This document shows positions 25,549 through 33,293 of a stretch of 64,000 nucleotides of DNA, one piece after another. The stretch lies in NCBI GenBank assembly GCA_039198065.1, contig JBCCTU010000010.1, forward strand, positions 1 through 64,000. Direction: 5' to 3'. The number at the start of each line of letters is the position of its first letter. Position 1 is the first letter of the stretch. A program made the translations under genes and the position numbers. The DNA is from CALHVX01 sp039198065. GTDB lineage: Bacteria > Pseudomonadota > Gammaproteobacteria > Pseudomonadales > Azotimanducaceae. Below the pieces are notes generated by a model. That model saw only the letters and a list, made by a program, of their open reading frames with translations, ran no database searches and was not told where the DNA came from.

Positions 25549-26832
25549 ATGGCCGCTCGTCTGTATCGTTTGCTGCTCTTCTGTGCGGCCCCGCTCGTGC
25601 GCTTGCGGCTCGTCTGGCGTGCGCGGCGTGAGCCGGCCTACGGAGAGCGCCAGGAAGAGCGTTTCGGCGTCGTGCCGAGCGATGTCCCCGTGGGGCCGAT
25701 CTGGTTCCACGCTGTGTCGGCCGGTGAAACCATCGGTATCGCGCCCCTGGTGCACACGGTCGGTGATCGTGCGCCGGAGCTGCCGCTGCTGGTCACGACC
25801 ATGACCCCCACAGGCTCAGCTCAGGTCCGCGAACGTCTCGGCGATCGCGTGGCGCACTGCTATGCGCCTTACGATTTTGCCGCTGCCGTCGAACGGTTTT
25901 ACGCGCGCGTTCAGCCGCGGTTGCTGATCCTTATGGAAACGGAGCTGTGGCCCAACCTGCTCGCTGCCGCTAAGCGACGCCGTGTGCCCGTGGCGTTGGT
26001 CAATGCCCGGCTCTCCGAGCGGTCGGCGCGGGGCTATGGGCGCTTTCCAAGTCTCACGCAGCCCATGCTCGATGCGCTGACGCTGGTTTGCTGCCAGTAC
26101 CCGGCGCACGGCGAGCGTTTTTGTGCCCTCGGCCTTGGGCCGGAGCGGCTTCAAGTTACGGGCAATCTCAAGTTCGATCAGACCTTGCCGAACGACACCG
26201 CGGCGCGCTGTGAGCAATTGACCCAGCAACTGGCACTCGGCCCGCGCTGGCTGTGGATCGCGGCGAGTACGCATGAGGGCGAAGACGAGCCGATGCTCGA
26301 TGCTCATCGGGCGCTTCTGGCGGTCGATGATCAGGCCGTGCTGCTGCTCGTACCTCGTCATCCGGTGCGCTGCGACGCCGTACTGGCCCTGGCCCGCGCC
26401 CGATCGCTTGAGGCCGTGCCGCTGTCGCAGGCGCGCCGGGAGGGGATTGGTAAGGCAAAGGTGGTGATCGGCGATTCCATGGGCGAGCTGCTGCTGCTCT
26501 ACGCCCTTGCGAAGCTGGCCTTTGTCGGTGGTTCCTTGATTGAGCACGGCGGCCACAATCCGATCGAGCCGGCGCTTGCGGGGACGCCTATGGTCATGGG
26601 GCCGTCGCGCTTCAACTTTGCCGAGGTGTGTGCGCTGTTTGAAGGGGCCGGTGCCCTGGTATCCGTCGCCGACGGTTCAGCGCTCGCTGCGGTGCTTAAG
26701 GCCGCGCACGATGAGCCCGCGCGCTTTGTGGCGCACGCTGCCGTGGCTCGCGAGGTTGTGGCCGCACAGCGCGGGGTCAACGAGCGGTTGCTGGCGGCGC
26801 TGACGCCGCTGATCGAACCGCCGTCGGATTGA
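25549..26832 (+). CDS. waaA: Kdo transferase (3-deoxy-D-manno-octulosonic acid transferase)
   Basis: Attaches Kdo to lipid IVA, creating the acceptor for WaaC. 427 aa from ATG 25549; the frame opens earlier (25486), but MAARLYRLLLFCAAPLVRLRL gives the usual single membrane anchor. GT30 signatures: FHAVSAGETIGIAPLV, LILMETELWPNLL, ASTHEGEDEPML and SLIEHGGHNPIEPALAGTP. Its 3' end lies seven bases from the end of tolC, which converges. Confidence 0.94.
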   Translation: MAARLYRLLLFCAAPLVRLRLVWRARREPAYGERQEERFGVVPSDVPVGPIWFHAVSAGETIGIAPLVHTVGDRAPELPLLVTTMTPTGSAQVRERLGDRVAHCYAPYDFAAAVERFYARVQPRLLILMETELWPNLLAAAKRRRVPVALVNARLSERSARGYGRFPSLTQPMLDALTLVCCQYPAHGERFCALGLGPERLQVTGNLKFDQTLPNDTAARCEQLTQQLALGPRWLWIAASTHEGEDEPMLDAHRALLAVDDQAVLLLVPRHPVRCDAVLALARARSLEAVPLSQARREGIGKAKVVIGDSMGELLLLYALAKLAFVGGSLIEHGGHNPIEPALAGTPMVMGPSRFNFAEVCALFEGAGALVSVADGSALAAVLKAAHDEPARFVAHAAVAREVVAAQRGVNERLLAALTPLIEPPSD

Positions 26833-26839
26833 GTCCGGC

Positions 26840-28294
26840 TTAGTTTGCCGCAGGAATCGTCGACAGACGTTTAACCGTATCGCTGTCGCTGATGGATTCG
26901 TTGAGCGCTTCCAGATCGGCTTCGCTCAAGGTACCCGCCGCCTGCTTCAGCGCGATCATGTTGTTGACATAGTTGTAGCGCGAGTCGGCGTAGTCGAACT
27001 GCGACGCGTACAGGCGTTGCTGGGCAAGCAGCACATCGACAATGTTGCGGGTGCCGACTTCGTAGCCGGTCTCCGTTGCCTCAAGGGCGGATTGGGCTGA
27101 CTTGATGGCGTTCTTGCGGGCGCCGACCCGAATGACGTCGGTGGCGACCGCGCGGTAGAAGTTGCGCGTATCGCGGGCAACGGTGAGCTGTTGTTCGCTC
27201 AGGATGTACCGCGCCTGTTCCACCAGGGCGCCGGCCTCTTTGGAGCGTGCGCCGATGCCGCCGCCGAGGAAGATCGGTAGGTTGATGTCGAGCGCGTAGA
27301 CCTCGCGCTCGATGAGAATGCCATTACCAAAGATGCTGGGACCGCCACTCTTGATGTCCTGGTACGAGGCCGATGCCGTAACCGTAGGCAAGCGCTCTGA
27401 GCGTCGTGCCCGCAGGGTACGCCGGGCCGCAGACAGCTGCGCTTCGGCGGAGCGGATGTTGAGGTTAGTGGCGAGCGCTGTGGTGACCCAGTCTTCTTCC
27501 TCGACAGGGTTGGGATCGACAATGGCAAGGGACTCTTCGAGCTTGCCGAGTTCGTTGAACGGCACGGTGGTGAGCGTGCTTAAGGTTTCAAAAAAGATCT
27601 CCTGATCACCCTCCGCCTGCACGCGTCGAACCACGACGTCGTCGAACGCGGCCTGAGATTCGAGCACGTCGGTTACGGCTACCAGGCCGACATCGAAGCG
27701 TTGCTGCACCTGCTCGAGCTGGCGGCCGACGGCGCTTTCTTCGGCTTTGCTGGCTTCGAGTTGATCCTCTACGCGCAGGACATTCATATAGGCGTTTACG
27801 ACGCGCTGAATCAGCGTTTGCTCCGTCGATGCCAGGTTCCACTCCGCTGCCGTCGCGTTAGCTTTGCTGCTGGTGTAGGTGAACCAGCTGGGTACGTTGA
27901 TGATCGGCTGCGAGACCGTCGCACTCCAGGTGTTGTCGTTAAAGGCCTGGTCCGGGATGCCCCCGGTTTGACCGAAGGTCGGGCTGGTTGGATCGGTGTC
28001 GGTGAAGGTCTGAGGAAACGATTGCTCAGTAAAGCTGGTGTTGGCGTTCGCCGACAGCTGCGGCAGCAGGCTGGCGCGCGCCTGCGGTACCCGGGCTTTG
28101 GTGGCATCGGTTACGGCCACGGCCTGGCGCAGCACGGGATCGTTGGCTTTCGCCGCCGCGTAAACGCTCAAGAGATCCGACGCCTGCGCGATCGGGGCCA
28201 GGGTTAGCGCGAGCAGCCCCGTCAGGAGCCCGAGCGACTGCGACAGCAGTCCTGTCGATACACGAAAGGAGGCGAGGGGGCGGCGCAGGGTCAT
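26840..28294 (-). CDS. tolC: TolC-family outer membrane efflux protein
   Basis: Trimeric outer-membrane channel for type I secretion and drug efflux. 484 aa with a signal peptide ending at about residue 38 (LAPIAQA), then two outer-membrane-efflux repeats: LLSVYAAAKANDPVLRQA...PQARASLLPQLSANANTSF and NIRSAEAQLSAARRTLRARRSERLPTV. Upstream AAGGA lies before ATG 28294. No inner-membrane or periplasmic pump partner is adjacent. Pseudomonas also has tolC between waaA and parE. Confidence 0.93.
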   Translation of the reverse strand: MTLRRPLASFRVSTGLLSQSLGLLTGLLALTLAPIAQASDLLSVYAAAKANDPVLRQAVAVTDATKARVPQARASLLPQLSANANTSFTEQSFPQTFTDTDPTSPTFGQTGGIPDQAFNDNTWSATVSQPIINVPSWFTYTSSKANATAAEWNLASTEQTLIQRVVNAYMNVLRVEDQLEASKAEESAVGRQLEQVQQRFDVGLVAVTDVLESQAAFDDVVVRRVQAEGDQEIFFETLSTLTTVPFNELGKLEESLAIVDPNPVEEEDWVTTALATNLNIRSAEAQLSAARRTLRARRSERLPTVTASASYQDIKSGGPSIFGNGILIEREVYALDINLPIFLGGGIGARSKEAGALVEQARYILSEQQLTVARDTRNFYRAVATDVIRVGARKNAIKSAQSALEATETGYEVGTRNIVDVLLAQQRLYASQFDYADSRYNYVNNMIALKQAAGTLSEADLEALNESISDSDTVKRLSTIPAAN

Positions 28295-28778
28295 CTCGGA
28301 AAATCCTTACATCAGTCGGTCTTGGTCCAGAGCGTGCAGGTCGGCTGAACGGCTCGGGCAACTGCCGGCGCGAAGCCTGAATGCGAACGTGTCGAGTGCG
28401 TGTCGTCTATTCCCCAACTATGCTAGCAGAGTCGGTCTGCTTCACGCCCAGTTACCGCCCGACGGCGGCCCTACGCCAGACAATTCCCCTGGCATTTCCG
28501 CTGGTATTGGCTGCGCAACCGCACTAGGCTGACTTTCTGTGGAATCCTGCGATGCTCGGGCATGCGTACGAGCAAGATGCTCTGGTAAATAGATGTCCTG
28601 GCGAATAGATGCCCTGGTAAATAGATGCCCTGGTAAATAGATGCCCCGGCAAACAGATGTCCAAGCAACTGGACGTCTAACAGGTTACGCCCAAACGAAT
28701 CCGCGTAAGCAAAGCTGAGCAAAGAAACGCGAAGCTAAGCAAAGAAAAGATACGAGAAGAACAGGAGACCCGCAGGTT
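28295..28778. other. Intergenic region between tolC and yqiB with repeats
   Basis: 484 bases between divergent genes, expected to hold both promoters. It contains the 16-bp tandem array at 28576-28671 and, next to yqiB, a second direct repeat AAGCTGAGCAAAGAAA (28711-28726) / AAGCTAAGCAAAGAAA (28732-28747) in a purine-rich leader. An open frame on the minus strand through the array is repetitive and looks spurious. Confidence 0.5.
28576..28671. repeat. 16-bp tandem repeat, six copies
   Basis: Consensus GATGCCCTGGTAAATA: copies at 28576, 28592, 28608, 28624, 28640 and a decayed sixth at 28656. Copies 3 and 4 are identical. Same period and copy number as the array by ilvD but an unrelated sequence. 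Confidence 0.88.
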
Positions 28779-29237
28779 TTGCGCGATCGCCGCTACAGTG
28801 TGAATCTTCCCGCGCATATGGCGGAGTGCGATGCGAACTACCTGCGTATCCACAAGCTGTTTCCTGCGATGGCGGAGGCCGACGAGCGGACCTTCGTGCT
28901 GCCGAACGGTGATCGATCGTTAACGCTGCGCTTCGAAGTCGTTGAGCGGGCGCCTTATACGACGCTGCTACGCCTGTCGCAGCAAGACGATGACCGTGAG
29001 ACACCCTGGCTGCCGGCACCGGAGCTCGTCATTCGTCTGTACCACGATGCCAAGTGCGCTGAGGTGGTCGAGTTTCAGAATGCGCGTAAGTTTCGCGCGG
29101 TCTATCGTTACCCCAATCCGGCGATGCGCCAGCCCGATGAAAAGGCCCAGGTCAATCGCCTGCTGTCGGAGCTGCTGGCGCTGTGTCTTGAGCACGGCTT
29201 GACCGCGACGCCGGTCCTTGCGTCTGGCGACGACTGA
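28779..29237 (+). CDS. yqiB: DUF1249 protein YqiB
   Basis: 152 aa conserved protein of unknown function, found in front of cpdA in E. coli and Pseudomonas. Characteristic pieces: HMAECDANYLRIHKLFP, then APELVIRLYHDAKCAEVVEF and QPDEKAQVNRLLSELLALCL. TTG 28779 follows AGGAG at 28763-28767. Its end overlaps cpdA by 20 bases, so the two are coupled. Confidence 0.88.
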   Translation: MRDRRYSVNLPAHMAECDANYLRIHKLFPAMAEADERTFVLPNGDRSLTLRFEVVERAPYTTLLRLSQQDDDRETPWLPAPELVIRLYHDAKCAEVVEFQNARKFRAVYRYPNPAMRQPDEKAQVNRLLSELLALCLEHGLTATPVLASGDD

Positions 29238-30054
29238 CGCCACTCGGGTGCTGCTGCAACTTACGGATTGCCATTTGCTCGAGCAGACGGGCGAACGGCT
29301 GCTCAACGTTGCCACCGATGAAACCTTCACCGCGGTCCTCGAGCAGGCGCTCGCTGAGGCAACGCCGGAGCTCCTGCTGTTATCCGGTGATCTTGCCCAC
29401 ACGCCAACGCAATCGACCTATCGACGTCGGCTCGCGCTGGTGCGCGCGCGCTACCGCGGGCCGCTTGCCGTGGTTCCGGGAAACCACGATGCCGTTGCTC
29501 CGCTCGCCGCCGTATTCGACGCGGTCCCGGCAGGCGATCGCCTGATCGAACATCGGTTGGGTGGGTGCACGCTGGTCCTCCTGTCCAGTGCTGGTGACGG
29601 GGGACCGGAGGCCGTGGTCGGTGAAGCTGCCCGGCAAGCGCTCGTGGATCGCTGCGCGGCGCTGACTCACCCGCTAGTTCTCGTGCTGCATCATCCGCTG
29701 CTGCCCGTCGGTACCCCCTGGCTCGACAAAGACTGTGTTCCAGCTGGAGCGCGGTTGCTTGAGCAGCTGCGAACGGTGGCCGATCTGCGGGGCGTCGTAT
29801 TCGGGCATGTGCACCAGCCGGTATGCAAGCAGCACGATGGCGTACTGCTCCTGGGTACGCCATCGACCTGCTTTCAGTTCGCACCAGGATCTCAGGCCTT
29901 CAGTCTTACCGCCGAACAGCCCGGCTACCGCTGGATTAGCTACGATCACAAGCACGGGTTGTCGACCCGGCTGCGTCGTTTGAGCGAACCCCGGATTGTG
30001 GTGGAACCGAGGTTCCTCAGAGCAGACAATCCTGTCGCCCACGCATCGGAGTAA
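29218..30054 (+). CDS. cpdA: 3',5'-cyclic-AMP phosphodiesterase
   Basis: Calcineurin-like metallophosphoesterase hydrolysing cAMP. 278 aa with all metal-site blocks in order: LTDCHL (DxH), LSGDLAH, PGNHD, LHHP and FGHVHQ. TTG 29218 start inside the yqiB 3' end; no better start is visible. Followed by parE after 12 bases. It would lower cAMP/CRP signalling; the window holds no adenylate cyclase. Confidence 0.92.
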   Translation: MRLATTDATRVLLQLTDCHLLEQTGERLLNVATDETFTAVLEQALAEATPELLLLSGDLAHTPTQSTYRRRLALVRARYRGPLAVVPGNHDAVAPLAAVFDAVPAGDRLIEHRLGGCTLVLLSSAGDGGPEAVVGEAARQALVDRCAALTHPLVLVLHHPLLPVGTPWLDKDCVPAGARLLEQLRTVADLRGVVFGHVHQPVCKQHDGVLLLGTPSTCFQFAPGSQAFSLTAEQPGYRWISYDHKHGLSTRLRRLSEPRIVVEPRFLRADNPVAHASE

Positions 30055-30066
30055 GTCGAAACCCTC

Positions 30067-31992
30067 ATGGCTAAAGCTGGCGCCCGTTCGTCCCAGTCTT
30101 CTTCTGGAAGCTATTCCTCTGAGTCGCTGCAGGTGCTCACCGGATTGGAGCCGGTGCGCCGGCGTCCGGGTATGTACACCGATACGACGCGCCCGAACCA
30201 CCTGGTGCAGGAGGTCGTCGACAACAGCGTCGATGAAGCGCTTGCCGGGCACGCTCGCAGCATTGAGGTGCTGCTCGGCAAAGACGGCGTAATCGAAGTG
30301 CGCGACGACGGTCGCGGCATGCCCGTCGACGTCCACTCGGAGCACAAGATTTCGGGCGTCGAACTTATCCTTACCAAGCTCCACGCCGGCGGTAAGTTCG
30401 ATAATGAGAACTACAATTTTTCCGGCGGCCTGCACGGGGTCGGGGTGTCTGTGGTGAACGCGCTGTCGGACTGGCTCGAAGTCGAGGTCAAACGCGACGG
30501 CTCGCTGTATCGACAACGCTACGAAGCCGGAGAACCAAAGACCAAGCTCAAAGCCGTGGAAACCGTCGGCAAGCGCAACACGGGCACGGCCGTGCGCTTT
30601 CATCCTGACGGCAGTTACTTCGACTCGCCGCAGGTGTCCGTGCCCGATCTCAAGCACCTGCTGCGGGCAAAGGCCGTGCTCTGTCCGGGACTGACCGTTT
30701 CTCTTACCGTCGAGGCGAAACCGGATCAGTCGGAAACCTGGCTCTATGAGGATGGGCTGTCGGGCTATCTGTCCACGGCGCTGTCCGGCGCCGAAGTCGT
30801 TCCGGAAACGCCTTTTCTGCACAGCGCCAAAGGCAACAGCGAAGCCGTCGACTGGGCTCTGCAGTGGGTGCTCGACGGGGGCGAGGTCGTGGCCGAAAGC
30901 TACGTCAATCTCATTCCAACGAAGGCCGGCGGCACGCACGTTAACGGTCTACGGACGGGACTTACGGAAGCGCTGAAAGAGTTCTGCGAGTTTCGTGATC
31001 TGCTGCCCCGCGGGGTGAAGCTCACGGCGGAAGATCTCTGGGCTCAGTGCGCTTATGTACTGTCCGCCAAGCTCGCTGATCCCCAGTTTGCCGGCCAGAC
31101 AAAGGAGCGGCTGTCGTCCCGGGAGGCGGTGGCGTTCATCGGTGGTGTGGCGAAGGATGCCTTCAGCCTGTGGTTGAACGAGCACCCGCAGGCCGGTGAG
31201 CAGATTGCCGAGGTCGCAATCGCCAACGCGCAGCGGCGCGTCCGCGACGCGAAAAAGGTCGAGCGCAAGAAAGTAACCGCCGGTCCGGCGCTGCCGGGCA
31301 AGCTCGCGGACTGTTCCGAGGCCGACAGCGAGCGTTCCGAGCTGTTCCTTGTTGAGGGAGATTCGGCCGGGGGCTCCGCTAAACAGGCCCGCGATCGGCG
31401 CTTCCAGGCGGTCATGCCGCTGCGTGGCAAGATTCTCAACACCTGGGAGGTGGACTCGGGGCAGGTGCTGGCGTCGCAGGAAGTGCACGACATCGCCATC
31501 GCCATCGGCGTCGATCCCGGGTCTTCCAACCTCGACGGTCTGCGCTACGACAAAATCTGCATCCTGGCCGATGCGGACTCTGACGGGCTGCATATCGCAA
31601 CGCTGCTGTGTGCGCTGTTCGTGCGGCACTTCCGTGCGCTGGTGGATGCCGGCCACGTCTATGTCGCGATGCCGCCCCTGTACCGGATCGATGTCGGCAA
31701 AGAAAAGTACTACGCCCTCGACGACGCCGAGCTCGCTGGGGTACTCGACCGCGTCGCGTCGGAGAAAAAGCGCGGCAAGCCCGATGTGCAGCGCTTTAAG
31801 GGCTTAGGCGAGATGAACCCGATGCAGCTGCGCGAAACCACCATGGATCCCGACACCCGCCGGCTTGTTCGCCTGACCATCGACAACCCTAAAAAAACCA
31901 ACGAAGTCATGGACATGCTGCTCGCCAAGAAGCGCTCTGGTGATCGGCGGGCGTGGCTCGAGGCGAAGGGTGATCAGGCGACACTCGACTAG
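30067..31992 (+). CDS. parE: DNA topoisomerase IV subunit B
   Basis: ATPase subunit of the decatenase that separates replicated chromosomes. 641 aa with the GHKL ATPase (EVVDNSVDEAL, DDGRGMPVD, GGLHGVGVSVVNALS), transducer domain, TOPRIM (EGDSAGGSAKQARDRR, DADSDGLH) and C-terminal FKGLGEMNPMQLRETTMDP. Length matches ParE rather than GyrB. Normally next to or near parC; here a PEP-CTERM gene separates the two. Confidence 0.96.
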   Translation: MAKAGARSSQSSSGSYSSESLQVLTGLEPVRRRPGMYTDTTRPNHLVQEVVDNSVDEALAGHARSIEVLLGKDGVIEVRDDGRGMPVDVHSEHKISGVELILTKLHAGGKFDNENYNFSGGLHGVGVSVVNALSDWLEVEVKRDGSLYRQRYEAGEPKTKLKAVETVGKRNTGTAVRFHPDGSYFDSPQVSVPDLKHLLRAKAVLCPGLTVSLTVEAKPDQSETWLYEDGLSGYLSTALSGAEVVPETPFLHSAKGNSEAVDWALQWVLDGGEVVAESYVNLIPTKAGGTHVNGLRTGLTEALKEFCEFRDLLPRGVKLTAEDLWAQCAYVLSAKLADPQFAGQTKERLSSREAVAFIGGVAKDAFSLWLNEHPQAGEQIAEVAIANAQRRVRDAKKVERKKVTAGPALPGKLADCSEADSERSELFLVEGDSAGGSAKQARDRRFQAVMPLRGKILNTWEVDSGQVLASQEVHDIAIAIGVDPGSSNLDGLRYDKICILADADSDGLHIATLLCALFVRHFRALVDAGHVYVAMPPLYRIDVGKEKYYALDDAELAGVLDRVASEKKRGKPDVQRFKGLGEMNPMQLRETTMDPDTRRLVRLTIDNPKKTNEVMDMLLAKKRSGDRRAWLEAKGDQATLD

Positions 31993-32182
31993 CCGTGACG
32001 TGCCTCACCCGTCGGTGATTCTCAAGTAAACATACAAATAAGCGACAAATGCTCGTTCGATAAGTCAACTAAGTGACGTACGCTGCGGCAGTCGAGGTGG
32101 ATGCTCGACGCGTCAGTCGTGGGGGCTTTCGCGAACACCAGATCCGATTGATCGGACACTTCCGCATGGAGCATTTGACACA

Positions 32183-33142
32183 ATGATTCGAAGACTTGGG
32201 CACGGGGCGGCGTTAGCAGCAGCCCTCTGGTGCAGCCACGCAGCGGCGGCGCCAGTGAATATTCTCTGGTTGTCGGGAACGGACACGTATAACGACAGCA
32301 TTTCCGAGCTGGCTGCCGGTGGCTTGCAAGACGCATCGCTGTTCGATCCGAACGGCGATGGCAGCAACACCTGGACCATCGACTTCTGGAGTTCCGGCGT
32401 TCCGGACTTTTCGACCTACGACGCACTGGTCATCGGCAGCACCTGCCGCCCGGCCTGTGGTGGTTCGAACGGTTTCTTCAATCTCGGCGTTCAGCCAGAC
32501 CTTGTGCTTGCGAACGGCGACGCGATTGCGGCGGCCCGCGGTGATCGCACGTTTGTGAGTGGACAAGACGCGGATTGGCATTATCAGAATGACTCGAGCC
32601 TAGTCGACCGATCCGATGCCCGTGGGTTCCTGGTCAACGCTGTGAATTGGGCGGCTTCTGGAACGGGCCTCGGCATCGTCGTTCTCGCCGACGGATTTAC
32701 CGGCTCGAACAACGGCTGGCTGAGTGATCCGCTGTCGTTTCTTGCTGCGGAGATTGGCGGTGCGCGAATCAACGCTCAGCAGAATACGGTCGTCATTCCC
32801 GATGCCGAGTCGGCCGGGTTCCCGATCAACGAAGGGTTGAATAACGCGTCCCTGAGCGGCTGGGGCACGTCCTCCCACACGGCGTTCCGCAAGGCGGACC
32901 TGCCTGCGGACACCTGGCGTTCGATTAACGACTTCGCCACGGCGGGCAACCCGCTGTCGGTGACGATCGTGACTGCGGCGACGGCCGGTGGGGGTACTAT
33001 CCCGGATCCGGATCCGATTGATCCACCGCCGGTCGATCCCGTCGATCCGCCGGTGTCGGTACCGGAGCCGGACACGTTCGCGCTCCTCCTCCTCGGCCTT
33101 GCTGGCCTGCGGTCGGTTCGACGTCGACAGCTCACCGCCTGA
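32183..33142 (+). CDS. PEP-CTERM sorting domain protein between parE and parC
   Basis: 319 aa. Signal peptide at residues 1-23 (ALWCSHAAAA), a secreted domain beginning VNILWLSGTDTYNDSISELA that resembles a glutamine-amidotransferase-like flavodoxin fold (inference from strand-turn pattern), two cysteines in STCRPACGGSNG, a Pro/Asp-rich spacer (about 270-292) and the exosortase tag at 293-319 (VPEP, hydrophobic core, RSVRRR). The tag is terminal here, unlike in the protein at 2.5 kb. A 190-base leader with an A/T-rich patch (32020-32060) suggests its own promoter. Confidence 0.85.
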   Translation: MIRRLGHGAALAAALWCSHAAAAPVNILWLSGTDTYNDSISELAAGGLQDASLFDPNGDGSNTWTIDFWSSGVPDFSTYDALVIGSTCRPACGGSNGFFNLGVQPDLVLANGDAIAAARGDRTFVSGQDADWHYQNDSSLVDRSDARGFLVNAVNWAASGTGLGIVVLADGFTGSNNGWLSDPLSFLAAEIGGARINAQQNTVVIPDAESAGFPINEGLNNASLSGWGTSSHTAFRKADLPADTWRSINDFATAGNPLSVTIVTAATAGGGTIPDPDPIDPPPVDPVDPPVSVPEPDTFALLLLGLAGLRSVRRRQLTA

Positions 33143-33158
33143 AGCTGCGGTACCAGGT

Positions 33159-33224
33159 AACCCGCATGCGCCTGAGGCTGCGGGTTAGCTGACCCCAACA
33201 GGTCCGCCGGTGCTTCACCGGCGG
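33159..33224. terminator. Two hairpins between PEP-CTERM gene and parC
   Basis: AACCCGCA (33159-33166) pairs with TGCGGGTT (33179-33186); then CCGCCGGTG (33204-33212), loop CTT, CACCGGCGG (33216-33224), a perfect 9-bp stem. Neither has a T-run, so a true intrinsic terminator is doubtful; they may mark the 3' end of the PEP-CTERM transcript or act in the parC leader. Confidence 0.4.
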
Positions 33225-33293
33225 CGCTGATTCCCATCGATCAGACCCGCTACACTTCTCGGTTCGTTCAACGACCCGTGGTCCCAGCGTTTC

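Noticed and set aside
28471..28722. 83-codon minus-strand frame across the 16-bp array
   Set aside because: Composition is that of the repeat (SIYQGIYLPGHLFA...), with no domain or ribosome site.
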